Assembly (NCBI RefSeq): GCF_044542075.1
Contig: NZ_JBITTU010000010.1
Span: 90,126 to 154,125 of the forward strand
Source of the DNA: Leeuwenhoekiella sp044542075
GTDB taxonomy: Bacteria; Bacteroidota; Bacteroidia; Flavobacteriales; Flavobacteriaceae
Reading direction: 5' to 3'
Length of the DNA stretch: 64,000 nt
Both the position numbers and the translations under genes were made by a program. The notes under the pieces were generated by a model, which saw only the letters and a program-made list of their open reading frames with translations, did no database searches and had not been told where the DNA came from. Shown one piece after another: positions 1-8,641 of this stretch (the stretch's first letter is position 1; each line of letters starts with the position of its first letter).

Positions 1-1
1 C

Positions 2-859
2 TTGAATAGAGCTATAGATATGGCTGAAAAAGATTTTGCAGGATTGGTAGTTTCTAATCAGGGTAAAAACTTTTCAGTAGGTGCAAACATCGGAATGATT
101 TTTATGATGGCTGCAGAACAAGAGTATGATGAACTTAATGCTGCTGTAAAATATTTTCAAGACAGTTGTATGCGCTTGCGCTACTCTTCTATTCCTACTG
201 TAGTTGCACCACACGCAATGACTTTAGGTGGCGGTTGTGAAATGACTTTACACGCAGACCGTGTAGTAGCTGCTGCAGAGAGCTATATAGGGCTAGTAGA
301 ATTTGGTGTTGGGGTAATTCCCGGCGGTGGTGGTTCTAAAGAGATGGCACTACGAGCTTCAGAAACTTTTCATAAAGATGATGTAGAGCTTAACAGGTTA
401 CGTGAATATTTTTTAGCAATAGGTATGGCTAAGGTTTCTACTTCGGCATATGAGGCATATGATTTAGGTATTCTAAAACACGGTAAAGATATCGTCGTGG
501 TCAATAAAAACCGCCAGATTGCAGCAGCTAAAGAGGTTGCTAAATTTATGGCAGATCAAGGATATACAAAACCGATTCCACGCACAGATATTAAAGTTCT
601 TGGTAAACAAGCTCTAGGTGCTTTTTACGTAGGAACAGACCAGATGAATGCCGGTAAATACATAAGTGACCACGATAAGAAAATTGCAAATAAACTAGCC
701 TATGTAATGGCTGGTGGTGATTTATCTGAAGCTTCTTATGTAAGTGAGCAATATCTGTTAGACCTCGAGCGTGAAGCATTCTTAAGTCTTTGTGGCGAAC
801 GCAAAACTTTAGAGCGTCTACAGCATATGATTCAAAAAGGGAAACCGCTAAGAAATTAG
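2..859 (+). CDS. 3-hydroxyacyl-CoA dehydrogenase/enoyl-CoA hydratase, C-terminal part (5' end outside window)
   Basis: The reading frame is open from the first bases, so this is the C-terminal 285 or so residues of a longer protein. The first 130 residues carry a crotonase-fold signature: an oxyanion-hole type stretch (NFSVGANIG), then a conserved glycine-rich segment (TLGGGCEMTLHADRVVAA) and IGLVEFGVGVIPGGGG, typical of enoyl-CoA hydratase. In Bacteroidota this domain usually ends a roughly 800-residue bifunctional protein with an N-terminal NAD-binding hydroxyacyl-CoA dehydrogenase half; that half is inferred, not seen. Role: hydration of enoyl-CoA and oxidation of 3-hydroxyacyl-CoA in beta-oxidation, in the cytoplasm. 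It sits directly upstream of thiolase and acyl-CoA dehydrogenase genes on the same strand, which supports the call. Confidence 0.88.
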   Translation: MNRAIDMAEKDFAGLVVSNQGKNFSVGANIGMIFMMAAEQEYDELNAAVKYFQDSCMRLRYSSIPTVVAPHAMTLGGGCEMTLHADRVVAAAESYIGLVEFGVGVIPGGGGSKEMALRASETFHKDDVELNRLREYFLAIGMAKVSTSAYEAYDLGILKHGKDIVVVNKNRQIAAAKEVAKFMADQGYTKPIPRTDIKVLGKQALGAFYVGTDQMNAGKYISDHDKKIANKLAYVMAGGDLSEASYVSEQYLLDLEREAFLSLCGERKTLERLQHMIQKGKPLRN

Positions 860-861
860 AA

Positions 862-963
862 TCCCCACCTGACCTCCCCCAAGGGGAGGAATAATTAGTG
901 TTGAACAATAAAAATCCTATTTCCTCCTAATAGGTGTTCCCCCTTCGGGGGATAGGGGGCTTA
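862..963. repeat. Palindromic intergenic repeat (three short hairpins)
   Basis: This roughly 100-bp spacer contains three back-to-back hairpins: CCTCCCC/GGGGAGG (873-889), CCTATT/AATAGG (916-934) and CCCCC/GGGGG (939-951). It is strikingly G+C-rich next to its neighbours. From memory, repeats built around CCCCCTTCGGGGG are dispersed in many flavobacterial genomes between co-directional genes; copy number here cannot be checked. It ends 2 bp before the thiolase start codon, so it will form structure in the operon mRNA. Confidence 0.7.
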
Positions 964-965
964 AA

Positions 966-2159
966 ATGAGCAAAACAGCATATATAGTAAAAGCATACAG
1001 AACAGCTGTGGGGAAAGCTCCCCGCGGATTGTTCCGTTTTAAAAGACCAGACGAACTTGCAGCAGAAACCATCGAGTATATGATGAATGAGCTACCTAAT
1101 TTCGACAAGACACGTATTGACGATGTTATGGTAGGTAATGCAATGCCCGAGGCCGAACAAGGTCTTAACGTAGCACGTTTAATCTCTTTAATGGGTTTAA
1201 AGGTTGAAGACGTTCCTGGTGTGACCGTTAACCGTTATTGCGCATCTGGGGTTGAAACGATCGCTATGGCATCTGCAAAAATACAGGCGGGTATGGCAAG
1301 TTGTATTATCGCCGGTGGCGCAGAAAGTATGAGCTACATACCTATGGGAGGTTACAAACCGGTACCAGATTATAAAGTAGCAAAAGAAGGTAATGAAGAT
1401 TATTACTGGGGAATGGGATTAACTGCAGAAGCTGTTGCAAACCAGTTTAATGTTTCTCGTGAAGATCAGGATGAGTTTGCTTTTAATTCTCACCAGAAAG
1501 CTTTAAAAGCACAGGCTGAGGGACGATTTGACGATCAGATTGTACCTATTGATGTAGAGCATACCTTCGTAAATGCTTCAGGCAAAAAAGAAACTAAAAC
1601 CTATACAGTAAAAAAAGATGAAGGTCCGCGTGCAGATACTAAACTAGAGATTCTTGCAAAATTACGTCCTGTTTTCGCCGAAGGCGGAAGCGTAACCGCA
1701 GGTAACTCTTCTCAAATGAGCGATGGTGCAGCTTTTGTACTGGTTATGAGCGAAGATATGGTTAAAGAGTTAAATCTAGAACCTATTGCTCGTATGGTAA
1801 ACTTTGCTGCCGTAGGTGTTGAGCCTCGTATTATGGGAATAGGTCCTGTTAAGGCAATTCCAAAAGCTTTAAAACAAGCAGGTCTAACTCAAAATGATAT
1901 CAGCCTTATGGAACTTAATGAAGCTTTCGCTTCGCAATCCCTTGCAGTTATTAGAGAACTGGGTTTAAATCCAGATATCGTTAATGTAAATGGTGGAGCT
2001 ATTGCTTTAGGTCATCCACTCGGTTGTACTGGCGCTAAGCTTTCGGTCCAATTATTTGATGAGATGCGCAAGCAAGATATGAAAGGTAAATATGGCGTTG
2101 TAACCATGTGCGTAGGTACTGGCCAGGGAGCAGCTGGGGTTTATGAGTTTTTGAGCTAG
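966..2159 (+). CDS. fadA: Acetyl-CoA C-acyltransferase (3-ketoacyl-CoA thiolase)
   Basis: A full-length thiolase of 397 residues. The nucleophilic cysteine is C92 in NRYCASGVETI, the catalytic histidine is H350 in GGAIALGHPLGCTGA, and the second cysteine is C382 in MCVGTGQGAAG. Spacing and length match the FadA/acetyl-CoA acyltransferase family. It cleaves 3-ketoacyl-CoA with CoA to release acetyl-CoA, the last step of beta-oxidation, in the cytoplasm. The ATG follows the palindromic repeat by 2 bp, and the gene is co-directional with the preceding hydratase and the following acyl-CoA dehydrogenase, giving a complete beta-oxidation operon. A biosynthetic acetoacetyl-CoA thiolase is less likely given the neighbours. 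Confidence 0.93.
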   Translation: MSKTAYIVKAYRTAVGKAPRGLFRFKRPDELAAETIEYMMNELPNFDKTRIDDVMVGNAMPEAEQGLNVARLISLMGLKVEDVPGVTVNRYCASGVETIAMASAKIQAGMASCIIAGGAESMSYIPMGGYKPVPDYKVAKEGNEDYYWGMGLTAEAVANQFNVSREDQDEFAFNSHQKALKAQAEGRFDDQIVPIDVEHTFVNASGKKETKTYTVKKDEGPRADTKLEILAKLRPVFAEGGSVTAGNSSQMSDGAAFVLVMSEDMVKELNLEPIARMVNFAAVGVEPRIMGIGPVKAIPKALKQAGLTQNDISLMELNEAFASQSLAVIRELGLNPDIVNVNGGAIALGHPLGCTGAKLSVQLFDEMRKQDMKGKYGVVTMCVGTGQGAAGVYEFLS

Positions 2160-2170
2160 ACTATAGATAT

Positions 2171-2600
2171 TTAGAAGAAAGAGAAAAGACTAAAGAGTTT
2201 TATAATGATGAGAAAAAGACATAATTATAAAAATTTGAAAATTTGGTCTTTAGGGTTAGAAATAGCTTGTAATATTTCAGATTTAGTTGAAAAGTTTCCA
2301 AAGCATGAAAGATTTGACCTAACCTCACAAATAAGCCGATGTGCAACTTCAATCCCAAGTAATATTTCTGAAGGATCATCCAGAACGGATAAAGCTTTTA
2401 GCACGTTTATAGATTATGCGCTTGGATCATCTTTTGAATTGGGAACCCAGATACTTATAGCTCGACATAAAAATTACATCAACGATAAAACATTAAACGA
2501 ATTAGAAACTAAAATACAGGAATGGCAAAAAATGACAATGGGTTTTCAAAATGGTTTATAGCCATTAATCTATTCTCTTTTTTCTCTCTTCTTTATTCTT
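2171..2600. repeat. Purine/pyrimidine inverted flanks around the four-helix-bundle gene
   Basis: The left flank (2171-2199) is nearly all purine (AGAAGAAAGAGAAAAGA) and the right flank (2571-2600) nearly all pyrimidine (CTCTTTTTTCTCTCTTCTTT). They are imperfectly complementary and bracket the gene at 2205-2561, so a transcript could fold into a long A/G-U/C stem with the ORF in the loop. This is the organisation of the intervening sequences in some 23S rRNA genes; whether this one is mobile or processed is inference. Confidence 0.5.
2205..2561 (+). CDS. Four-helix-bundle protein of the 23S rRNA intervening-sequence (S23) family
   Basis: A 118-residue protein with the family's hallmarks: an N-terminal NYKNLKIWSLGLEIACNISDLVEKFPKHERFDLTSQI start, the central RCATSIPSNISEGSSR motif, and a helical C-terminus. 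The family was named from ORFs inside 23S rRNA intervening sequences and is common as solitary genes in Bacteroidota; members form pentameric helical bundles, and the molecular role is not settled. It separates thiolase from acyl-CoA dehydrogenase and has no link to fatty-acid metabolism, so it looks like an insertion in the operon. Its purine/pyrimidine flanks support that. The start is the first of two adjacent ATGs (2205 and 2208). Confidence 0.85.
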   Translation: MMRKRHNYKNLKIWSLGLEIACNISDLVEKFPKHERFDLTSQISRCATSIPSNISEGSSRTDKAFSTFIDYALGSSFELGTQILIARHKNYINDKTLNELETKIQEWQKMTMGFQNGL

Positions 2601-2612
2601 AAAAATAATATA

Positions 2613-4421
2613 ATGGCAGAAACAGCAGATAAAAAAGAAATTTTACGCGGTGGTCAGTTCTTAGTTAAAGAAACCGCGTGTGAAGATGTATTTACTCCCG
2701 AAGATTTTTCTGAGGAGCAAAAAATGATGAAAGAAACGGTTATCGAGTTTGTAGACCGCGAGATTGTACCACACAAAGAACGTTTTGAGCACAAAGATTA
2801 TGCCCTTACAGAAGAGGTAATGCGTAAAGCTGGTGAACTTGGTCTTTTAGGTATAGCCGTTCCCGAAGAATATGATGGTCTTGGGATGGGCTTTGTTTCT
2901 ACAATGCTTGTTTGCGATTACATTTCTGGGGCAACTGGTTCTATCGCTACCGCTTTTGGTGCACATACCGGTATCGGTACAATGCCTATCACACTTTACG
3001 GTACCGAAGAACAAAAGAAACAATACGTTCCTAAATTAGCTACCGGCGAGTGGTTTGGAGCCTACTGTTTGACCGAGCCGGGTGCAGGCTCTGATGCCAA
3101 CAGCGGTAAAACAAAAGCAGAACTTTCTGCAGATGGAAAATCATACAAGATTAACGGTCAGAAAATGTGGATTTCAAACGCAGGTTTCTGTAATGTATTT
3201 ATTGTCTTTGCTCGTATTGAAGATGATAAAAATATCACTGGGTTTATTGTAGAAAATGATCCATCTAACGGTATTTCTCTAGGTGAGGAAGAAAAGAAAT
3301 TGGGTATTCACTCCTCTTCTACCCGTCAGGTATTCTTTAATGATACGGTGGTATCTGTAGAAAATATGCTCGCAGGACGTGGTGAAGGCTTTAAAATAGC
3401 AATGAATGCGCTTAACGTAGGACGTATTAAGCTTGCTGCAGCTTGTCTAGATGCACAACGTCGAGTTATAGATATGGGCGTAAAATATGCAAATGAGCGT
3501 GTTCAGTTTAATACACCTATTGCAAAATTTGGTGCTATTAAATCTAAACTAGCTGAGATGGCTACTAATGCCTATGCTTGTGAAAGTGCCTCCTATCGTG
3601 CTGCAAAAAATATTGAAGATCGCATTGCTATGCGTACAGAAGCAGGCGCAAGCCATTCTGAAGCAGAACTTAAAGGTGTTGAAGAATACGCTATAGAATG
3701 TTCTATTCTTAAAGTAGCTGCCTCAGAAGATATGCAAAGTTGTGCAGATGAAGGTATACAGATTTATGGGGGTATGGGCTTTAGTGCAGACGCTCCTATG
3801 GAAGCTGCCTGGAGAGATGCTCGTATTTCTCGTATCTATGAAGGTACTAATGAGATTAACCGAATGCTAGCTGTAGGAATGCTTGTCAAAAAAGCTATGA
3901 AAGGTCACGTAGATCTTTTAAACCCTGCGATGGCTGTTGGTGAAGAGCTTACAGGAATTCCGTCTTTTGACACCCCAGATTATTCAGAAGTGCTTTCAGA
4001 AGAAAAAGCTATGGTTGCAAAACTTAAGAAAGTTTTCTTAATTGTTGCCGGTAGTGCTATTCAAAAATATGGACCAGATTTAGAATCACATCAACAGTTA
4101 TTAATGGCTGCTTCAGATATTTTAATAGAGGTTTATATGGCAGAAAGTACCATTTTACGTACCGAAAAGAATGTAAAACGTTTTGGCGAAGACACTCAAA
4201 AAGAACAAATCGCTATGGCTCAATTATACCTGTATCACGCGGTTGACACCATTAATTTAAAAGCAAAAGAAGGTATTGTTTCTTTTGCAGAAGGTGATGA
4301 GCAACGTATGATGCTTATGGGTCTTAAGCGCTTTACAAAATATCAAAATCAGCCTAACGTCGTTGCATTGCGTAACCTGATTGCTGAAAAAGTAACTTCA
4401 GAAAATACATATCCGTTTTAA
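2613..4421 (+). CDS. Acyl-CoA dehydrogenase with C-terminal extension
   Basis: A 602-residue flavoprotein. The N-terminal and middle acyl-CoA dehydrogenase domains include CLTEPGAGSDANSG and KMWISNAGF (FAD/substrate contacts). The C-terminal domain carries the catalytic base E410 in RIYEGTNEINRML and the CADEGIQIYGGMGF motif. The protein exceeds the classic 380-residue size by an extra helical domain of about 170 residues, as in the very-long-chain-type enzymes. It oxidises acyl-CoA to trans-2-enoyl-CoA, the first step of beta-oxidation, passing electrons to ETF. It is last in the operon and is followed at once by a strong terminator hairpin. Confidence 0.93.
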   Translation: MAETADKKEILRGGQFLVKETACEDVFTPEDFSEEQKMMKETVIEFVDREIVPHKERFEHKDYALTEEVMRKAGELGLLGIAVPEEYDGLGMGFVSTMLVCDYISGATGSIATAFGAHTGIGTMPITLYGTEEQKKQYVPKLATGEWFGAYCLTEPGAGSDANSGKTKAELSADGKSYKINGQKMWISNAGFCNVFIVFARIEDDKNITGFIVENDPSNGISLGEEEKKLGIHSSSTRQVFFNDTVVSVENMLAGRGEGFKIAMNALNVGRIKLAAACLDAQRRVIDMGVKYANERVQFNTPIAKFGAIKSKLAEMATNAYACESASYRAAKNIEDRIAMRTEAGASHSEAELKGVEEYAIECSILKVAASEDMQSCADEGIQIYGGMGFSADAPMEAAWRDARISRIYEGTNEINRMLAVGMLVKKAMKGHVDLLNPAMAVGEELTGIPSFDTPDYSEVLSEEKAMVAKLKKVFLIVAGSAIQKYGPDLESHQQLLMAASDILIEVYMAESTILRTEKNVKRFGEDTQKEQIAMAQLYLYHAVDTINLKAKEGIVSFAEGDEQRMMLMGLKRFTKYQNQPNVVALRNLIAEKVTSENTYPF

Positions 4422-4458
4422 GCCTTTTTCCCTAATTATTTATTATTTATATGTGATG

Positions 4459-4490
4459 AACCCCGGAGTTGAGCTTCGGGGTTTTTATTT
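4459..4490 (+). terminator. Rho-independent terminator of the beta-oxidation operon
   Basis: AACCCCG and CGGGGTT form a 7-bp stem (4459-4483) with a short loop, followed directly by a T-rich tail (TTTTTATTT). It lies 38 bp after the acyl-CoA dehydrogenase stop codon. Confidence 0.85.
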
Positions 4491-4889
4491 ATAAAAACTC
4501 AACTTGAATAGTAAATAAGTTTTAAAACATTTTTAAATACTATAATTCACAATTTAATTAGAATAGCATTACAATTGTGTGTTAGACTCACGCTGATAAA
4601 GTTTCAAAATTCAAAGAAGACTATTAAAAGTTTATCTTCATGATTATTAAAATCTTAATTTTAAGTGCATTTTTACATTAAATATCTATTTAAATTTACT
4701 TAAATTATTTTTTTAATAAAATATTAACAAATGCTTAATGTAATAGATTAACATTATTTTGGCTAAATAATACATCTTAAGAACATTATTCTTATTATAT
4801 AATCAAAGATATTTCCTACAAAATTACTTTGCATTATATTTAAATACTTGAGCTAGTTGTGCATAGTTATTTTTAATAGCATATTTGTC

Positions 4890-4924
4890 TTGTAAGAAAA
4901 AAAACTCTCCAAATTTTCTTACAA
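4890..4924. promoter_or_regulatory. Perfect 11-bp inverted repeat in the curlin leader
   Basis: TTGTAAGAAAA (4890-4900) and TTTTCTTACAA (4914-4924) are exact reverse complements separated by 13 bp. This could be a binding site for a dimeric regulator or an RNA stem-loop in the leader. No T-tract follows, so it is not a normal terminator. Confidence 0.55.
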
Positions 4925-4935
4925 CTAACAATAAT

Positions 4936-4956
4936 AGATCTTCCCCAAAAAGATCT
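4936..4956. promoter_or_regulatory. Second stem-loop in the curlin leader
   Basis: AGATCTT (4936-4942) pairs with AAGATCT (4950-4956) around a 7-nt loop, 11 bp downstream of the larger inverted repeat. It is too weak to call a terminator; a structured leader or paired operator is possible. Confidence 0.35.
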
Positions 4957-5120
4957 CATTTTAGGGCTTTTCCTACTTAAGCCTATTCTCCACAATATGA
5001 TGATTTAGAATTGGTTCTTTAAAAAGAATACTAATTCTATGTTTATTACTATACGATTTCTTGTAAGGCTTTAGCGCGCTATTGCGTTATATATATTTAT
5101 TAACCATAAACTAAATTTTA

Positions 5121-7484
5121 ATGAAAAAATTTGTACTCAGTATAGCTACACTTCTTTGTGGGGCTGTTATGTTTGCTCAACAAAATTCGAGCACTGTAAA
5201 TCAAAAAGGAAATGAAAATGGATCAACTGTTAATCAGACTGGTGGCGAAAACACTAGTGAGGTATCTTCAGAGGGAAATTTAAATACTTCCACCGTAAAT
5301 CAGGATGGTACTATTAATAATACTGCCATCAATCAAGTTGGAGATAAAAACTCCAGTACAGTAAAGGCTCAGGGGCGAAATAACAATTCAAAGATTGGGC
5401 AAGTTGATAAGCTAAATACCAGTACAATATCACAGTCTGGTAGTAATAATACCACACGTGTAAGTCAGGGACAAATTAGTAGTAATGGTAATATAAGTCG
5501 CACCGGTCGTGATAATACAAGTGATGTCATACAGAAAGGAACTAGCAATGTTTCTGTTACAACACAATGGGATTCTAATACTGCATTAGGCGAACGTAAT
5601 ACTGCAACTACACTTCAGGACGGTGATAAAAACACAAGTACAGTAAATCAGCGAGGTGATGATAATGGTTCTTTAATAAAACAATTAGGAAACTCAAATA
5701 TAACTACTGTAAACTCATCAGGTACTGCAAATACTTCTGGTGTAGTACAACGGGGTGGTGATCTGGGTGAAAATGAAAACAGTGTAGCTACTATAGATCA
5801 AGAAGGTATGCAGAATGATTCAAACCTTCGCCAATTAGGTGATGATCAAATTGCTACGGTAAATCAAAACGGTACAGGTAATTCTTCATCTGGTAATCAA
5901 GAAGGTTCTTCTAATCTTTTAGATATAAACCAAAATGGCATAGGTAATACATCAACTGCCCGTCAAAGTGGTGATGCAGGATCAATTGAACCCAACAATA
6001 CATTAGACCTGGATCAGTTTGGTAATAGTAACTCTTCTACCGTTACGCAATCTGGTGAGACTAATACAGTAAGTATTCAGCAAGGTGATGATATAGCTTC
6101 AAGTACGCTTTCTGATGGAAACAGTGCAACAGTATCACAAACCGGTAGTGATAATGAAGCAACTATTTATACCATTGGAGATAACAACAGCGCAATGCAA
6201 ATACAATCTGGTGATGAAAATACAGCTAGTGCTTCGCAGGGAAGTTTTAACTCTATATTTAATGGGTTGATCGTTCAAATTTCACCTAGTATGAATAATA
6301 CCATTAATCAAAATCAATCTGGTAACCTTAATGTGGCAGAAGCTGTACAAAAAGGAAGTATTTCTTCTGGAAGTGGTAATAATACTGCTAATCAGCGTCA
6401 AGCCGGAAATGAAAATATGGCTTCTTCAGATCAACAAAGTGGTTCTAGAAGAAATACTATCACTCAAAATCAAACTGGCAATCTAAATACCGCTGATGCT
6501 ACGCAGGGTTCTGGTGGAGGATTAGGTGTTTTTCAAAATACAATCTTTCAAAAGCAAAATGGTAATGAAAATACTACAGTAGCTCTTCAGAAAATTCAAA
6601 CCAGTAATTCATCTGCTACTCAAATTCAATCTGGTGATGATAACCTTGCTGCTACAGATCAACAAGGTAATAATCTTTCTGCTTCGCAAACACAGCGTGG
6701 TAACGAGAATGATGCAGATATTGTACAGAATGCACAGTTTCGAAGTGAAAGTTTTGATAACACCGCAACTCAGAGACAAACAGGTGACTTAAATATGGCT
6801 ATTATTGATCAAGATCGTAATATGCATACAGCAAGTCAAACTCAAAACGGCCTAGAGAATATGGCTTCTGTATTACAAATGGGTACTGCTCAAAGCGCAA
6901 CCCAAACTCAGCTGGGTAATGAAAATGATGCGCAAATAACTCAAGGTCGCCAGATTAATCCTCAGGGAACTTCAAACACAGCTTCTCAAGTGCAGAGAGG
7001 AAATGAAAATACAGCTGTTGCAATTCAACAATCGCAATTTGGTAATGGCACAAATAATTCGCTTGTTAATCAAAGACAAATAGGAGATTTGAATGAAGCT
7101 ACTTCTGATCAGCAAGGAAACAATCACAGTTCTGAGATTGTTCAAAATGGAAATGAAAATACTGCTACAGATATACAAAATGGTGCTGGCCAAAATTCAG
7201 AAGTTTTACAACGCGGAAATAGCAATACTTCTTTAGTTTTTCAAGGGTCTGGTTTTGGTCACAGTTCAACTGTGAGACAAATTGGTTCTGCTAACGAAAG
7301 TGATGTAAATCAAAAAGGTGCTCAAAATATGTCTACTGTATTTCAAAATGGTACTATGAATACAAGTGAATTAGATCAAGTAGGAAAACAAAATATGAGC
7401 GCCGTAAATCAAAGAGGACTTATGAACATAAGCACCGTTAATCAAGACGGTATGATGAATAATTCTACTGTAAATCAGAATTAA
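5121..7484 (+). CDS. Very large curlin-repeat (CsgA/CsgB-like) amyloid-type secreted protein
   Basis: 787 residues: a signal peptide (MKKFVLSIATLLCGAVMFA, cleavage before QQNSS) and then curlin-type repeats to the last residue, built on S-x-V-x-Q-x-G-x-x-N with a period of about 20-24 residues, so roughly 35 units by eye. Curlin repeats stack as beta-arcs into extracellular amyloid fibres; CsgA of enterobacteria has only five. Units at the two ends read STVNQ-G--N, whereas the middle (about residues 380-690) uses longer dyads with ATQ-Q-G--N-A. There is no type IX secretion tail, so a CsgG-type pore is expected, but no csgE, csgF or csgG lies nearby. Almost no charged or aromatic residues occur. 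The gene is monocistronic, with a long leader and its own terminator. Confidence 0.85.
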   Translation: MKKFVLSIATLLCGAVMFAQQNSSTVNQKGNENGSTVNQTGGENTSEVSSEGNLNTSTVNQDGTINNTAINQVGDKNSSTVKAQGRNNNSKIGQVDKLNTSTISQSGSNNTTRVSQGQISSNGNISRTGRDNTSDVIQKGTSNVSVTTQWDSNTALGERNTATTLQDGDKNTSTVNQRGDDNGSLIKQLGNSNITTVNSSGTANTSGVVQRGGDLGENENSVATIDQEGMQNDSNLRQLGDDQIATVNQNGTGNSSSGNQEGSSNLLDINQNGIGNTSTARQSGDAGSIEPNNTLDLDQFGNSNSSTVTQSGETNTVSIQQGDDIASSTLSDGNSATVSQTGSDNEATIYTIGDNNSAMQIQSGDENTASASQGSFNSIFNGLIVQISPSMNNTINQNQSGNLNVAEAVQKGSISSGSGNNTANQRQAGNENMASSDQQSGSRRNTITQNQTGNLNTADATQGSGGGLGVFQNTIFQKQNGNENTTVALQKIQTSNSSATQIQSGDDNLAATDQQGNNLSASQTQRGNENDADIVQNAQFRSESFDNTATQRQTGDLNMAIIDQDRNMHTASQTQNGLENMASVLQMGTAQSATQTQLGNENDAQITQGRQINPQGTSNTASQVQRGNENTAVAIQQSQFGNGTNNSLVNQRQIGDLNEATSDQQGNNHSSEIVQNGNENTATDIQNGAGQNSEVLQRGNSNTSLVFQGSGFGHSSTVRQIGSANESDVNQKGAQNMSTVFQNGTMNTSELDQVGKQNMSAVNQRGLMNISTVNQDGMMNNSTVNQN

Positions 7485-7534
7485 AATCTTATCTATATCG
7501 CCTGATTTTTTTTTTGTAATAGGCATCAAATAGA

Positions 7535-7568
7535 AGAGAGACTGTCTTTTTAGACAGTCTCTCTTTTT
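7535..7568 (+). terminator. Strong rho-independent terminator of the curlin gene
   Basis: A perfect 13-bp stem, AGAGAGACTGTCT (7535-7547) with AGACAGTCTCTCT (7552-7564), a TTTT loop, and a following T run. It lies about 50 bp after the curlin stop codon. Confidence 0.92.
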
Positions 7569-7703
7569 CATTTAAATACCTAAAATAAAGAGATGCATAT
7601 GCTTTAACTATGAATTAGATTTATAATTAACATTTCTTTGAAAATCAGAATTAAAATGAATCTAATTATAAACTCATTTTGGCTTAAAACTTGATTACTA
7701 GGA

Positions 7704-7731
7704 TTGAGATGTCTTAAACATCGTATCTTTA
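7704..7731 (+). promoter_or_regulatory. Candidate Bacteroidota-type promoter for the propeller protein gene
   Basis: TTG (7704-7706) followed, 17 bp later, by TATCTTTA (7724-7731). This is one mismatch from the TAnnTTTG -7 box used by the Bacteroidota primary sigma factor. The start codon is 17 bp further on. Confidence 0.45.
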
Positions 7732-7748
7732 TTATTTCAATTTAGAAT

Positions 7749-8627
7749 ATGCACAAAATACAAATTACACTAGCCTCTTTTTTTATTGGTTTTACGCTAC
7801 TCGCTCAGGATAATACCGAAATTTTTCTTTTTGATATAAAAACCACTCCCACCGCTTTTGAGGTTACTAGTGGTAAGAATATTTCTCAAAACACAGGTTA
7901 TGATAGTCAGCCTTCATTTTACGATAACAATACGTTTTTATATAGTCGAACAAAAGATAGTTTAACGGCTATTGGCCAGTATACACTAGATAATAAATCA
8001 ACTAAAATACTTACTCAGGAAGCCAATAGCGGCTTTTTTTCACCACAACGTATTCCGGAAACCAATTTAATCGTGGCGGTGCGTCAAGATTCAGAAGGCA
8101 GACAACGACTTGCTGTATATGATTTTAAAACCAATGCTTTTCAAAAGCTACTCGACAGCAGTCAGGTAGGTTATTTTTCATTTTATGACAAAGACACCTT
8201 TATAGCCTCCGTTCTAGTTCCTAATAAAATGGATTTATTCTTTAAAAATTCAAATAAAGACAGTCTTCAAAAAATTATAGGAAATGCCGGGAGATCACTT
8301 CACAAAGTTCCTAACAACCAGTCTTTAAGTTATACCGTAGAAAATGATGATCAGAATATGGACTTGTACATACTTGATCTTTCAGGCGAAGAACCTACGA
8401 GTTATTTTGTTTGTGAGTTGCCTATAGGCAGACAGGATTATGCATGGCTAGATGAAAACCGCATCATTTTAGGCAGCGGTGACAGTCTTTTTATTTATGA
8501 CCTTTTTGGTGAACCTGCCTGGAAATTTGCTGCCAGTTTAAACAGCTATAAGCTTACGGGTATAACACGCCTTGCAATAAGTCCAGATGGTAAGCACCTC
8601 GCTGTAGCCGCAGAACCTGTCAATTAA
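7749..8627 (+). CDS. Secreted WD40/TolB-like beta-propeller protein
   Basis: A 292-residue protein with a signal peptide (MHKIQITLASFFIGFTLLA, cleavage before QDNTE). The body has TolB/PD40-like blades: YDSQPSFYDNNTFLYSR, GFFSPQRIPETNLIVAVRQDSEGRQRLAVYD and a final ITRLAISPDGKHLAVAAEP, the classic SPDGKxLA blade motif. Its exact role is unknown. Such propellers bind partners or substrates in the periplasm. It ends 14 bp before an MFS transporter gene on the same strand, so the two are probably co-transcribed. No catalytic residues were recognised. Confidence 0.7.
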   Translation: MHKIQITLASFFIGFTLLAQDNTEIFLFDIKTTPTAFEVTSGKNISQNTGYDSQPSFYDNNTFLYSRTKDSLTAIGQYTLDNKSTKILTQEANSGFFSPQRIPETNLIVAVRQDSEGRQRLAVYDFKTNAFQKLLDSSQVGYFSFYDKDTFIASVLVPNKMDLFFKNSNKDSLQKIIGNAGRSLHKVPNNQSLSYTVENDDQNMDLYILDLSGEEPTSYFVCELPIGRQDYAWLDENRIILGSGDSLFIYDLFGEPAWKFAASLNSYKLTGITRLAISPDGKHLAVAAEPVN

Positions 8628-8641
8628 TTTAAATTATATTT

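Larger units (their letters stand above)
4491..5120. other. Long A+T-rich leader upstream of the curlin gene
   Basis: About 630 bp without a credible gene. The sequence is extremely A+T-rich and ends 5 bp after a TTAACCATAAACTAAA stretch in front of the curlin start. It holds two stem-loops (listed separately). I see no full TAnnTTTG promoter box that I would defend, but the length suggests a regulated promoter region, as is usual for curli genes. Confidence 0.5.

Noticed and set aside
5121..7484. Repeat-rich DNA as a CRISPR array or satellite
   Set aside because: The repeats are protein-level curlin units in one long frame; at DNA level they are degenerate and have no spacers of constant size.
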